Assembly (NCBI GenBank): GCA_963585895.1
Contig: OY757917.1
Span: 105,521,435 to 105,585,434 of the forward strand
DNA from: Sepioteuthis lessoniana
Taxonomy: Eukaryota > Mollusca > Cephalopoda > Myopsida > Loliginidae
Length of the DNA stretch: 64,000 nt
Direction of reading: 5' to 3'
Numbering within the stretch: the stretch's first letter is position 1; each line of letters begins with the position of its first letter. The translations under genes and the position numbers were made by a program. This document shows, one piece after another, positions 34,455-45,657 of this stretch. Below the pieces are notes generated by a model that searched no databases, had not been told where the DNA came from, and saw only the letters and a list, made by a program, of their open reading frames with translations.

Positions 34455-35907
34455 AGCCGGTTGATTTTTTAGTGTATGATAGAAAACTCAAAAACACTAT
34501 TCACATCAACTAGGAACCGTTTTTTGTTCATTCATTTCGTTCAGTTACTCAGGCAATTGAAAATATGTGCAAAATGCTGATGAAGATACTGTCTGCTGTA
34601 AATTATTTCTTTTTCCTTGTAAGAAGAATTTTTTCTCTGATTTTTGTGTGCTTATTTCCCTATCAGCCCAGACTACAGCTTGTCTCTCTAGTGCTTACGT
34701 CGACAAAAGTGAGCGAAACAATAAGTACTCAACTTCTTTTGTTGAGATTTCCAACACCAAACCCCGAATTCTGCTTTCAACGTTTCTCAGCCACATAAAT
34801 GGGGTCTGTTAATTTCGACAACGTTTAGTTAATTGATGTTTCCAAACTAAGCTTGTAAAGATAAGGTGTATTTTATTACATTTAGCCATCTGGATTGGAT
34901 TTTAGACCTATTCCACTGTATCCTTTCATTTTTGGTGGTTGAAATACCAGGAAACAAATGGTCACGCCAACGAAAACGAGAGACGAATGAAAGATACGAG
35001 AAGAAAAACATACAATTAGAACAAAGAAACTACCCTGCTCATTTTGTCTTTATCCCTCCCATCTGCTTCTACAATCTACAAGCTGAACAGATTATTTAAA
35101 ATAGCGAGGTCCTTACGTTTTAGACGAGTTTTGTATTTGTAGTTCTTCTCAATCCAATGAATAATCATCACCAACATTGAGGTCATTGATGAGTAGCCTA
35201 ATTAACGCAAGTAAGTATTGAAATGTCATCGTTTTTGGTAATTTCCCTTCATTTTTATTGGTGTTTTTCATTTCTACTTTCGTACTTTTCTCACGTTTAC
35301 GTTCACTTACGCTTCCAAACTCTTGGTTTGCACCATAACTCTCTCATTCAAAACAACAGCTGCGTATAAACAGGTCTGTTTCGTCAGTATATGAACTCAC
35401 ACTACCCTGGTATGTAATCTTACCTGCTTAATGATGCCTAATAAAGAAACTCTCTCTCTCTCTGTGTCTCTCTGTCTCTCCCTTTCTCTCTCTGTCTCTC
35501 TCTGATTGCCTCATTCTTATAAGAGCAGCAATACGGACAGAAACCGGAGATTAGGGAATCAGCTCACTGTTTCCTATCTTTATGCATGTCACATGTCGTT
35601 TGATATGATCCTATCAGTGGAGTAATTAATTTAATTGAATTTGCCCCTATCAGCATTGATACTGGTACTAAATTAAGGAATTCCGATTAGGATTATCCTC
35701 TTTAAAATGACCAAACTTTGATAGTTACTCTTGTGAGAATGCCACCAAGTAAGTCTCGTTGGGCTAATCACCATTATATAAGAATCCTGTTCCGTGTGTG
35801 ACGTCTTTTTGTGGCGTAATATAAAGTTTAGGCGAGTTTCTCCACAATATGTGATACTCTGTTGTAGTTTATTTTTACAAGGTTTAAGTGAAAGCCTGCT
35901 GGTCTTT
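34455..35907. other. Unclassified sequence with a (CT)n stretch
   Basis: CT-rich microsatellite at 35449-35506. The overlapping frames at 34565-34812 and 34866-35099 show no similarity I recognise. Confidence 0.4.
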
Positions 35908-36140
35908 ATAAAGTAAGTAAAGTTGGCGACGTTAGTTGAAGGTGAGCAAAAGGCTCACTTTTCAATAGGTACTACACCGAGGAATAGGGGAGGGCGCTAC
36001 TCCATTCCCAGGATTGCTCCACTTTACCCTTGATCGTTACTTTATAATGCTGACAGTTAATCAAGGAAGCATCAAGTATCATTTTTTGAATCTTTAGTAT
36101 GACTCCACCTGGGATTGAACCCCGGTCTTCCGGACCACTG
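35908..36140 (-). mobile_element. tRNA-headed SINE, family C
   Basis: Minus strand: damaged head with CGGGGTTCAATCCCAGG as a good B box (plus 36113-36130), then the ACTCAA/GATGCTTCCTTG block, GGGTAAAGTGGAGCAA, GTAGTACCTATTGAAAA, and an end CAACTTTACTTAC. Colinear with 45.66 and 60.29 kb. Confidence 0.65.
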
Positions 36141-36221
36141 GTGAAGACTCTACTTATTTTTATAATCTTGTATGTTGTGGCTTTGTGGAAGATTTAGCTC
36201 GGTTAAGTTTGTATTTACCTT

Positions 36222-36495
36222 ACCTCTCTTTTATGAGACAAGACGTGACACAAGGTAAATTTTTCAGCGGAATACTGCTGGTTTGAAATCATTTTTTTTT
36301 CTTTCCCTAGACTGATTGCCTTACCAAGGCTAAAGAACCCAGATTGACCGACTATTTACCTAGAGCTAATGGTATGGGTAATAGATAGATTCATTCTTTT
36401 CCCAAAGGTATTAATGTGAAGTGAAACCCGAACAGCTTTGTCCATTATTTGAATTCTTGTCGCTGATTCAATCTCCCATGACAATAACAATTGGG
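36222..36495 (-). mobile_element. Diverged SINE family A copy
   Basis: GTGACACAAGGTAAATTTTT, CTAGACTGATTGCC, ACCAAGGCTAAAGAACC, TTCCCAAAGGTATTAATG and a damaged head follow the family A order. Confidence 0.6.
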
Positions 36496-36964
36496 TTAAA
36501 ATATAGTAAAAAAAAGTTTCCTGTTGTGAAACACGTTAATAAAGAAAAAATATGATAACTTAGCAAATTAACCGAACACCATGATGAAAACAAACATGTA
36601 TAATTTGTTGATAAAAGTGACCTTTTTTGGATATAATCACAAGTGATATAAAGATCGAAAAGATGTTCCGTTAAAAGCAGATATCTGCCTTTCAAGGAAA
36701 AACACAGTGCCATTGAAAAAAAGTTTTTAAAATGCTAAAGGTTTAATCTTGTCAAAGACGAAAATTCTTGGACACGAATGTAAATTCTAAAATCCATGTT
36801 AATACAAACCTTGAATAATAAAGTTATCGTTCTTAATCTATTCCAAACTGGATAAGAAAATGGTTCACACCATGACGTTAATTTATTCAACAATATCATT
36901 GTTTTGAATAATCATATCTAATCAGCACGTTGAGATATGGTGTCTTGTCTAGTTATTAAACTCT

Positions 36965-37795
36965 GACAATATTTTCCCCAGTCGGCGGGGGTGTAGAATA
37001 CACTGACTGCACCTCTGCAGAGGGGTAAGACACCTCCAACGAGTGTCCTGATATGACACTAAACAGTCTGCTGGTGAGGTCCCTGTAATGCTGGGACCTT
37101 GGGAGATACGGAGCACCCCTTCATTGCCATTGCTCTCAGATCCACTCTAGCCCGACGTGGTAGCACCTGATAGGGCCCTATCTATGGGTTAAATAGAACC
37201 GACGGCATATTTATGCTAATCTGAGTTGTTTGATTAAACTGAATAGCTTGAACTAGAAATGTTTTTGACAATTAAACCATGCTTACATTTGAACTGCGTG
37301 CTAATGCAAAACTGAATTATTTCAAATAGAGTTTCAGTGTTTTTTGACATTGAAACTCTATTTACACGAAACTGAATTGTTTAATATAGAACTGTTTCGG
37401 CATTTAACTGTGTGTAAACAAAATCTGTACTTATACTAAACTGAATTAGCTGAATTAGAACCGCTTGACCAAACTGAATTGCTCGAAATAGAAATGTTTT
37501 TCACAATTAAAGTGTACTTACATTTAAACTGCGTGCTTATGCTAAACTGACTTATTTGAAATTGAACTGTTTGTGACATTGAAACTGTACTTTACACTTA
37601 ACTGAATTATTACGCATAACTGCTTGAATAGATTGAAATAGAAATGTCTTTGAAAAATCAACTGTACTCATGCTAAACTGAATTGTTTTAAATAGAACTG
37701 ATTATTTACAGAAAAATAGATTTGGCGTTAAATAACCTACAAAGGTTGATATGCCATAAAACCCAACAAACCAAACCAAACTAAACCTAACAATA
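36965..37795 (-). mobile_element. Composite repeat D, longest array copy
   Basis: Plus-strand order is module (CCAGTCGGCGGGGGTGTAGAAT ... at 36979 to GATAGGGCCCTATCTATGGG near 37166), array of ~50-bp degenerate units (AAACTGAATTG-TTGAAATAGAA ... TTGACATTGAAACTGTACTT, 37205-37710), then tail TTGGCGTTAAATAACC ... GATATGCCATAAAAC ... AAACCAAACC (37722-37790). The module of the copy at 25.2 kb is in the opposite orientation with the same internal order. Confidence 0.75.
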
Positions 37796-37799
37796 TTAA

Positions 37800-38795
37800 T
37801 TTTGCTTTTTGAAGAGCCTTTTTTTATTTCTGATATTGATATTAATTGATTGAATCCGACTTGAGTGTTTATACCAGTATATTCTTTCTCTACTTTCGTG
37901 TCTTTATACTGGTAGTTTTAGAATTAACACAGCTTTTGAAACAGTCAGTCCTTCTGAACTCGTCAGTAGTAAATTCTGATTTGGTAGATCATAAATGGAA
38001 GAAGAAAGAGAGACATAAAATCTGGCCGGGATTAGGTCTTATTAATTGAAAAGAGCAACTCTGGATAATGAAGAATTTGATTGGGGTAGCATATATAAAT
38101 TTGTGGATTAAGTTTAGCTAATAAAGATTTTAACTTTATGAGTCCTTATTTTCTTGTCATGTTGTATTGCATAACACACCTACGTATTTTGGGAACACTT
38201 GCGTTTCTAATACTAATGGGAAATAAAAAATTAGTCCCGTTGGTGTATTCGTAACCATTGTTTGTCGCTCTTTATTTTTCATGTAAAAACTATTTTTCTC
38301 ATCGATCATTCAACTTCCAAGGATTGGAGAACAGATTAGTGAATCTTTTTTAATAGCATGAACAATACCTAAAAAGGGTCATATCAGCTTTATCCTTGGC
38401 TTTTTTTGGTTCTTAAGTAAGGTTTTGATTTTTGTTATCCTTCTAATTTTTCATTTGTTCAATGGAGCAAATTCCAACTTAATTAGAATTTATTTTATTT
38501 TCTCGATACCAAATAAACAGAATATTGGAGAGACAAAGATCGACAGAAAGGGAGACAAACACTGCTTGAAAAATGCACATAAAGAAATGTAAATATTTTA
38601 TTATTTTCTAAGAAATTTGATTTTTTTTTTAAATCTTAAGAATAATGTACCTATATTTTTATTGTTTATTTGAATTGTTAGTGACATTTGTATTTACAGA
38701 TTTTAGCCTTGTACAGCACAAAAGCTAAATTGTGGAACTGCTAAAAATGTTTTTGTCTTACACAGGCCTAAAATGTTGATAAATACTTTTCGAAA
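37800..38795. other. Unclassified AT-rich sequence
   Basis: Nothing recognised. Confidence 0.5.
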
Positions 38796-38799
38796 CGGG

Positions 38800-39055
38800 A
38801 AGCGTCTTAGGAAATGGCATCAGCGACCGGAGTTGAAATCCTGGACGAGGCTGTTTACGTTTCACTCCGTGCTAATACCCACCGAAAAGGAATGTAACCA
38901 GCTCTTCTCCTCACAGCTATGGGTAAATAGTTAGAAAGGCTGCGTTCTTTAGCTATGTTTAGGCAACCAATCTATGAAAAGGAAAACAGCTAATTCAAAC
39001 CAGCTTTACTCCTCTTAAAGAATTACCTCAGTGACACATCCAGTCTATTTTGGAC
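38800..39055 (+). mobile_element. Diverged SINE family A copy
   Basis: TAGGAAATGGCATCAGCGAC, GTTGAAATCCTGGACGAGG, CTATGGGTAAATAGT and an end AGTGACACATCCAGTC keep the family A order; the A box part is lost. Confidence 0.55.
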
Positions 39056-39059
39056 TGGA

Positions 39060-39830
39060 ACAGTAAATACGTACTAAAAGAAGTGTCTCCAAGACTAAAG
39101 TATCAACTGCTATTCAAAGATATCATGTATGGTGGTGCTGGGACTCTAAAATTGTCCACTGATTTCAGGATCTGAACGAAATTGACAAACTCCCAAATAC
39201 AATATGCTTCTAACGTTTATTAATCTATTCATAATTCAGTCTAGACATCTCAGCGAGTTTCCAATTGCTCTGCATAGAGTAGAAAATAGACTTTTTATAT
39301 CTTCTGAATCTCTCTATTAAAGCCCCCGAGGTAAAACCTCCTAAAATAGGTTTGCTGTATAATGTTCCTGACGTTCAACTGTTCAAAGGCAAAACGCAGA
39401 ATTTACATCATTTTTTCAAATCTATGTGTCTTTTCACCAGTCATTGGCTGATCAACATCCCTCCACTTCCGCTGGATGTTATATTTGGATGAGCACAACA
39501 AAACATGTCTTCCAGGTAATATTCAGTGCAAATTAAACCATGGAAAATTATATCTATTTCATAATAATAAGCCTAACAATGCTTAAAGCAATTTTTCACT
39601 TTGGTTACAATTAACTTTGTCATATTTGGTTTACTTTCATTTAATGTTTAAAGGCATACCAACTCCTTATGACTGATCTAACACTGAAGATTATTTCGTT
39701 TTAAAATGTATATGAATCAGAAGTAAAGTTTTAATATTCCATTATAATTTTAAATTGCATTTGCTTTAATTTGTTGAAATTTTTGTTTGTACTAAGTTCT
39801 ATGATTTCAAGTATACCAATCTCATTTTAA
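39060..39830. other. Unclassified sequence
   Basis: Nothing recognised. Confidence 0.45.
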
Positions 39831-40084
39831 TAACACAGGTTTACAAAGAAATTGAGGCAAGCACAAAAATACCCGTTTTTACCTAATTTGAGAGTGCTGA
39901 ATTCAAATTTGAAATCCGTTTTTACTCTTCACCTCTAGTTTTTTTTTTTAGATATGCATTGTGTGTATTTTGTGCATATACGGTACATAAAGGCGTATAT
40001 GAATTCAGGGTTAATTTTAATACTGTGAGACTTATGGCCTATTTTTTTAATTTATGATGCACTAAATGTAAATGATAGCATTAC

Positions 40085-40085
<1 letters not shown>

Positions 40086-40143
<58 letters not shown>
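40086..40143. repeat. (AT)n microsatellite inside the transposon
   Basis: Uninterrupted AT dinucleotides. Confidence 0.95.
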
Positions 40144-40145
<2 letters not shown>

Positions 40146-40185
40146 CAGTTAGGGCAGCAGGTCTGAATCCACACTCTGGCAGTCA

Positions 40186-41771
40186 TTGGAAGAGGTTGTT
40201 TCGCGGGCGTCGCTGGAGGTTGGTGTCCCTCAGCTATCGTGTCACACATTTTTTGGGTTATTAAATATTAGTATTTCATTTTCAAATGCACATTTAGTTT
40301 TCAACTTTGATTTCAACTTTGCAGTCCCTATGGTTTGTAGAGAGCCTCGAAACCATGCAGATGATTGTTATTTTTGTTCAACTAATATAACTGGTTTTAA
40401 TGCATCTTCTTGGAAAAAGATCAAATATCCCAACCTTCGATCTGCTATGAGATCCGTTCCCCATTCAGATTATTATCCTGTACCCACACCTCCAGTAAAT
40501 AAGGATATTCTTTCCTGATCAAATGAAGAAATGCCTTCAAGGGAGGATTCTGCCGAGTCAATATCTTTGGAAGATATTGAGTCTACATATTCAGGAACAA
40601 GTGGCAATGAGCCACACTGGATCACGCAAGAAGAATCTTGATCGTGATTTGTATCTGTCAAAACAGCTGTCAGAGCTCTTGGTTTCTCGGCTTAAACCGT
40701 GAAACCTAGTCAAGGAAGATGTAAGGATTACCAGTTTCAGGAATCGGAACAAAGACCTTGCTTCCTTTTTCGACATGGGAAAAAGGTTGTGCTACTGCAC
40801 AAACATACCTGGCTTCTTTACGTCCCTTAGTTTGCCGCATAATCCTTCAGACTGGCGTCTTTTCATAGACTCTTCCAAGCGAAGCCTCAAGGGTGTTCTT
40901 CTGCACAACGGGAATAAATATCCCTGAATTCCCATTGCACACTCAGTCCATCTAAAGGAGTCCTATGACAATATGGAGCTTCTTGTAGAAGCTATTAAGT
41001 AAAGCGAGTACCAATGGAGTCTGTGTGGGGACCTCAAGGTCTTTGGTCTTCTTATGGGTATGCAAGCGGGTTTCACAAAGTACTGTAGTTTTCTCGGTCT
41101 CTGGGATAATCGAGCTGTATCCCAGCATTACAAGCAGAAAGACTGGGGGTATAGAAGCACTTTTGTTCCTAGCGAACACAGCCTCAAGGAGAATCCACTG
41201 GTGGACATGAATAAGGTGCTTCTTCCTCCTCTTCACATCAAGCTTGTTTTGATGAAGAATTTCGTGAAGGAGTTGCACAAAAATGGTGCTGCCTTCCAAC
41301 ACTTGTCTACAGTGTTCCCAGGTCTTAGTGCTGCTAAGCTCAAAGAAGGCATCTTTGTCAGACCTAAGATCCGAGAAGTGTGAAGGATACTGATTTTGAG
41401 GAGCTTCTTAACTTAAAGGAACTGAGAGCATGGAAAGCATTCAAGACAGTCTATAGTGGCTTCGTTTGTAACACACACGCGTACCAGATTACCAAGCCTG
41501 TATTGAGAAGTTGCTAAAGTCTTACGAGGATATGGGGTGCCGAATGTCACTCAAGATTCATTTTCTCCATTCCCACCTCAACCTCTTCCCGCCAAAACCT
41601 CGAGCAGTGAGTGATGAGCATGGAAAAAGATTCCACCAAGTCATTACGAAGATGGAGAGCAACTATCAAGGCAAATGGAACCCTGGCATGATGGGAGACT
41701 TCTGCTGGTTGCTCTTGCGTGACATCCCGGAGGCAAGATACACCAGAACTTCTAAGAAAATACACTTTTGA
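40186..41771 (+). pseudogene. Broken transposase-like gene of the 39.8-kb transposon
   Basis: Pieces in shifting frames, in order: MVCREPRNHADDCYFC followed by NLRSAMRSVPHSDYYPVPTP (N-terminal Cys motif, 40330-40500); a stretch with LFIDSSKRSLKGVLLHNG near 40860-40910; TKYCSFLGLWDNRAV near 41080-41115; LPPLHIKLVLMKNFVKELH near 41224-41280; KEGIFVRPKIREV; then MGCRMSLKIHFLHSHL and VSDEHGKRFHQ ... MMGDFCWLLLRDIPEA (41530-41740) before the stop. I recognise this protein from many repetitive uncharacterised entries in arthropods, hydra and molluscs. The conserved acidic EHG-RFHQ block may be catalytic, but that is unproven. At least four frameshifts or stops, so inactive. Confidence 0.65.
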
Positions 41772-42087
41772 CAGACTGCGGTACTATGAATTGTGTAATT
41801 GTGTCATCCAAGTATATTGATTCAATCAGTGTTCTTTATCTATCCTGTTTTATCTGTTATAAGCTGCTGCAACTCTTGAAATATGCACATAAATGCTCTG
41901 TTTATACTAAAATGAGACTATTTAAAAGCCAGAAAAATAGAGGTGATAGAGCAAAACTATTTATAAATTTGAATTCAGCAAACCCAAATTAACAAAAAAC
42001 ACCTATTCCCATTCTTGCCTCAAAAATTTATTTTTGTAAACCAGTGTAATTTATGTACACTTTTTATAAATCTCTCTTCTGAAAACT

Positions 42088-42253
42088 GAATTCAGGTATA
42101 CCAATCTCATTTTAATAATCTATGTACACTTTTTTATACATCTCTCATCTGAAACCAGTCAGAATAAGAAAATGTGAGACAACAGAATACAAGATTCCCA
42201 ACAATAAGTTTTCCAAGAGCAGTAATAAAACGCTGATATATTCGTTGTCAGTT
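42088..42253 (+). repeat. Direct repeat unit containing the transposon's empty site
   Basis: TTCAGGTATACCAATCTCATTTTAATAATC ... repeats the left flank of the transposon, then GTACACTTTTTTATACATCTCTC repeats its right flank. Its 3' part (ACCAGTCAGAAT ... GATATATTCGTTGTCAGTTATTGTATGT) recurs at 42825-42966. Confidence 0.75.
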
Positions 42254-42529
42254 ATTGTATGTGCAGCGTAAATGATTCATCACATTGTTTTTTAAGTAAT
42301 TATTTCGGTGTAAAATAATACTCAGCTACTTGCACGTCTTATGGGTTTTCATATATTCCTGTGAATCACCAATAATATTCAAGCAATTACAAAGTTTCAT
42401 GTGACTAATACTTATAAGAATCCACTGTTAGCAGTAACAGAATCAACTATGAATTCTTAAATAATTTGAAGTTATATCACATCTAGTATTCCTATCCAAT
42501 GCGGGTAGGTTTCAAATACCTTTTTGACA

Positions 42530-42720
42530 CAAAGAAGGAATCATAGACAGTACTATCACTTCGACTTAGAGTAGACTAGGAATTAAGGAAATGAAGTGGT
42601 ACTCTATAATCCCTGGATCGCCAGAACTTTAGCCTCAACCAGAACACCTCTTTTCTTAAATGTTTTACTCCTCGGTAGAGAATACACTTAGGGTGTTCAT
42701 AGCCTCACCGATAGAACTGC
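42530..42720 (+). mobile_element. Very diverged composite repeat D module
   Basis: CTTAGAGTAGAC, AAGTGGTACTCTATAATCCC, CCAGAACTTTAGCCTCA follow the order of AGAGTAGACCTGG, GGGGTACTCCGCATTCCCC, CCAGCATTGCTGGAACCTCA in the 25.2-kb copy. Confidence 0.3.
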
Positions 42721-42824
42721 AGACCTGAAGAGTAAAGTCTTGTATTTTGGGATGCAAATGAAAGCACTTACGGAAAACGTCTTATCAATAAAAGGGTGAC
42801 TCCTTTCCTCCATCGATTGTGCAC

Positions 42825-42966
42825 TCCACATCTCTCTTTTGAGACCAGTCAGAAAAAAGAAAATGTAAGACAACAGAATACGAGATACGGGATTTACAAC
42901 AATAACTTTTCAAATGCAGTTATGCAACTCTGATATATTCGTTGTCAGTTATTGTATGTTATAACA
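42825..42966 (+). repeat. Second copy of the 42.1-kb direct repeat unit
   Basis: CATCTCTCTTTTGAGACCAGTCAG ... TTCGTTGTCAGTTATTGTATG matches 42138-42253 with scattered changes. Confidence 0.7.
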
Positions 42967-42969
42967 ATG

Positions 42970-43284
42970 GTTTTACAAATATATTCCATTTATTGCTGTT
43001 GATCACCTTTCTCTCAAAAGACTAATCGATAATATGCATAATTAATTTCACCGTATGGTTCCGAGTTTCTAACATCAATAATTCTCGAATCAATTTGCAA
43101 AAATATTGCTTCACTCCCTGTGTGATTCGAAATCCCCACCAAAAAACGTGAATCAGAATCAAATTAAAGAACTTTTGTTTTACGAGTTTGAAATGGGCCA
43201 TAAAACTGCAAAAGTAACTGAAGACCTTTGTTGTATGTGTTGTGTTCTGGTTAGTGAGCACAAGTAGTTGTAATAATAAGACAA
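42970..43284. other. Unclassified sequence
   Basis: Nothing recognised; the minus-strand frame at 43022-43261 lacks similarity. Confidence 0.4.
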
Positions 43285-43885
43285 ACCACGATATGTGAGG
43301 AAATAGTAATATTTACAGGAAACGTATTTAAAAGAGAGAGACTGTTAGTAGAAAGAACATAGTATTGGTGATAGAGTAAGGATATACTTCAAGTATAGGA
43401 AACGCTCTTCACACTCGTAGACGTAGACTGATCGTAGACTGGTCTCAGACTGATCTGGACTGAAGTATTTGTTGACCGCCCCACCTTACGGGCAAGTATG
43501 GCACAAGGCCTTTTTTTGGTGGGACCGGGCGCAGGGCCGTAGCCCACACGCGCCCGGAGTTCCCAAAAATGCCTACGGCCCCGTCGGCATTCCCCTTATT
43601 AGGGGCGCCTCAGGCGCCGGGCGATAAACCAAACCTCCCCGAAGGGAGTAAAAGCCTGGGGGGAAGGCTCCCTGAGGCCGTAGGAAATCCCCAGGCACCG
43701 AGACACACTCTGCCCGAACCACGTCCCGATAACACCGCTGGCCAAAGTGCTACCCAGCACCTGGAGAGGTCCAGCTCGAAATCAATTTGTCACCAAAATG
43801 ATCGGGACTGATCTCCGACTGATCTCTGCTACTGCCATATATGGCAGATGGAACAGCTCATTATGTCGGGAAGGTTGGTGATACC
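43285..43885 (-). mobile_element. Partial LTR of the 32.1-kb family, split by a GC-rich retroposon
   Basis: In reverse, ACTGTTAGTAGAAAGAACAT, GATAGAGTAAGGATATACTTC, GACTGATCTGGACTGAA and then (after the insertion) TGCCATATATGGCAGATG, GGTGATACCC match 32110-32345. Only the first part of the LTR is present. This copy also carries extra GACTGATCT repeats. Confidence 0.65.
43465..43785 (+). mobile_element. GC-rich retroposon, second copy
   Basis: Aligns from GTATTT at its start through GCAAGTATGGCACAAGGCC, GCCCACACGCGCCCGG, CTACGGCCCCGTCGGCATTCC, AAAAGCCTGGGGGGA, CCTGAGGCCG to a final CTCG with 25623-25922. This copy is even more GC-rich. No clean TSD. An 80-codon plus-strand frame (43569-43811) is a by-product of its composition. 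Confidence 0.7.
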
Positions 43886-43889
43886 CAAG

Positions 43890-44893
43890 AGTATGAAAGG
43901 TGAAGGTGCAGTTGATCCTAATAAATTAACAAAAAAAAAAGAATTTCAGTTGTGAGGCAAGAAACTCGACAATCTGCCAACGTTAGGAAGGCCTCAAATC
44001 ATGGATTCTGTGGTTGTTCTTTAAGCCATAGTAACAAATCTGGTAAATTTTCTGAATAGACATCTACACCACCTAGATAAGGAAATCTGCAACTGACGAA
44101 ATATACTTTATATTATCAAAATACTGGAAAAATTTGACTTATCTTTGTATATTTACAAAAAATATCCGCATGGAAATTAAAATAATTGATCACAATACGA
44201 AATGAGAAACATAAACATTTCTCCTATAAAAACCGCTTTTAATGTTTCGCCTATTCAACCATTCTTTTAGATGGTTTTAAAAACATCGGGCTATCAAACT
44301 TAGGAATTGATATAAAAGAATCCATTGTGCCGTTCAACTGATATGACCGCAGCAGTAATAGGTTTGTGAGACACATTTGGCTCTGACCGTACAGTTATTC
44401 TTGTAAAAATTCATCTCATTCACAAATATGAAGTCATATGATATTTCCTTCGGTTTTAAAGTATCGGTGAAGCTGAGAAGCGAAATGGAAGAATTGCGTC
44501 TGATGAAAGATGGCAACCGCGTTCGTATGATTTATTGATGTACAGCCAGACACTTGTAAATAGTTGGATTCTTTGCTTTTTTCTTTTCTTTCTTTTTTCA
44601 CGTTGTTTTCTCTGCGGGACTTAATCGGCTGCTGACATCAGTGTCACCAACTTCCGACCAATAATACTGAATCATCACAGCAAACCGGCAAAGCGATTTT
44701 AAACTGGGAAATACAAAGTATCGTGTGACAGCTGACAGTAACTTGGCTAACAATACACAATCTTTTTTGTCTTTCTTTTTTCCTCCTTTTCTTTTCATCG
44801 CAATCACTATGACGGTTCTGTATAATTTGGGGATTTAGTCGAAAGAAATCAATTGTTTCTGCAGAAATTCAAGAAATTGTATATATACATAGA

Positions 44894-44895
<2 letters not shown>
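43890..44895. other. Unclassified sequence
   Basis: Nothing recognised. Confidence 0.45.

Positions 44896-44896
<1 letters not shown>

Positions 44897-44954
<58 letters not shown>
44897..44954. repeat. (AT)n microsatellite
   Basis: Uninterrupted AT dinucleotides. Confidence 0.95.
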
Positions 44955-44955
<1 letters not shown>

Positions 44956-44957
<2 letters not shown>

Positions 44958-45646
44958 ATATAAAAGGAAGACCTTTTAAAATTTCTACTATTTTTTGTAA
45001 TAACATATTTCAGAAGACCCTATTTTTTATGTTAGATCTGCATCTTCAGACAAAGAAATAATGTGAAATTTCTTAAGGAAATTTAGAAAAACACACAAAA
45101 TTCCGGCTAACCTATCTCCCTAATCCAAATTTTATCATTTTCTTTTATAAAGACCAGATCATTCGTTTTTCCTGTCTAGATAACAAATAACATTCAATTC
45201 CTGTATCAAGATTAGTTGACTCCTCCTTCCTCATTTTTATATAATGGCAAATAAACTTTTAAAGGAAGGAAATAAATTAAAAAAAAGGAATAAAAATTTG
45301 GGGAGAGAAAATATTCTTCTATAAACAACTTACATGGGTGTAAATAACCTCTTAACAAAATCAATCTGTTTTATAAAATAATATATTGTATATTAATACT
45401 CTTTTATAAAATAAAATAAGAAAATCATCATACCAATATTTTTATGATATTTAATATAATTGGTCACATTAATTAAGTATATATAAAAATTATACCAGTT
45501 ACTGTTAAGACTATTATCTAAAATTATTAACAAATACAACATATATATCTTCAAGGTTACAATAATGTTATTCATATTATTATCCTGAAATCGTTATATT
45601 CATAAATAATAATTATTCATCATCAAAGACTAGGATTTACTGCAAA
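44956..45646. other. AT-rich unclassified sequence
   Basis: Nothing recognised. Confidence 0.5.
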
Positions 45647-45657
45647 TTACAATTCAT

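Larger units (their letters stand above)
39834..42046 (+). mobile_element. DNA transposon with inverted termini (CACWGGTTTACAAA) and TAA target duplication
   Basis: The left end CACAGGTTTACAAAG and the reverse complement of the right end CACTGGTTTACAAAA match; a second shared block, TGAGGCAAG, follows on each side. Flanks are TAA (39831-39833, 42047-42049). The unoccupied version of the target is present at 42092-42160. Inside lies a broken transposase-like gene (see next entry) and an (AT)n run. CAC termini with a 3-bp duplication recall CACTA/EnSpm-type elements; that superfamily call is inference. Confidence 0.8.

Noticed and set aside
34565-34812. Overlapping frames as a host membrane protein exon
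   Set aside because: Two frames of similar length overlap, residues are biased by T-rich DNA, and no conserved motif or splice context is visible.
35449-35506. CT-rich tract as a splice-site polypyrimidine signal
   Set aside because: It is a simple (CT)n microsatellite with no adjacent coding similarity.
43569-43811. Proline-rich 80-residue frame
   Set aside because: It lies wholly in the GC-rich retroposon and its composition follows from that DNA; the paralogue at 25.7 kb has a different broken frame.
32109-43885. The two LTR-like copies at 32.1 and 43.3-43.9 kb as the ends of one retrotransposon
   Set aside because: They are in opposite orientation and enclose no matching internal genes, so they are independent insertions.
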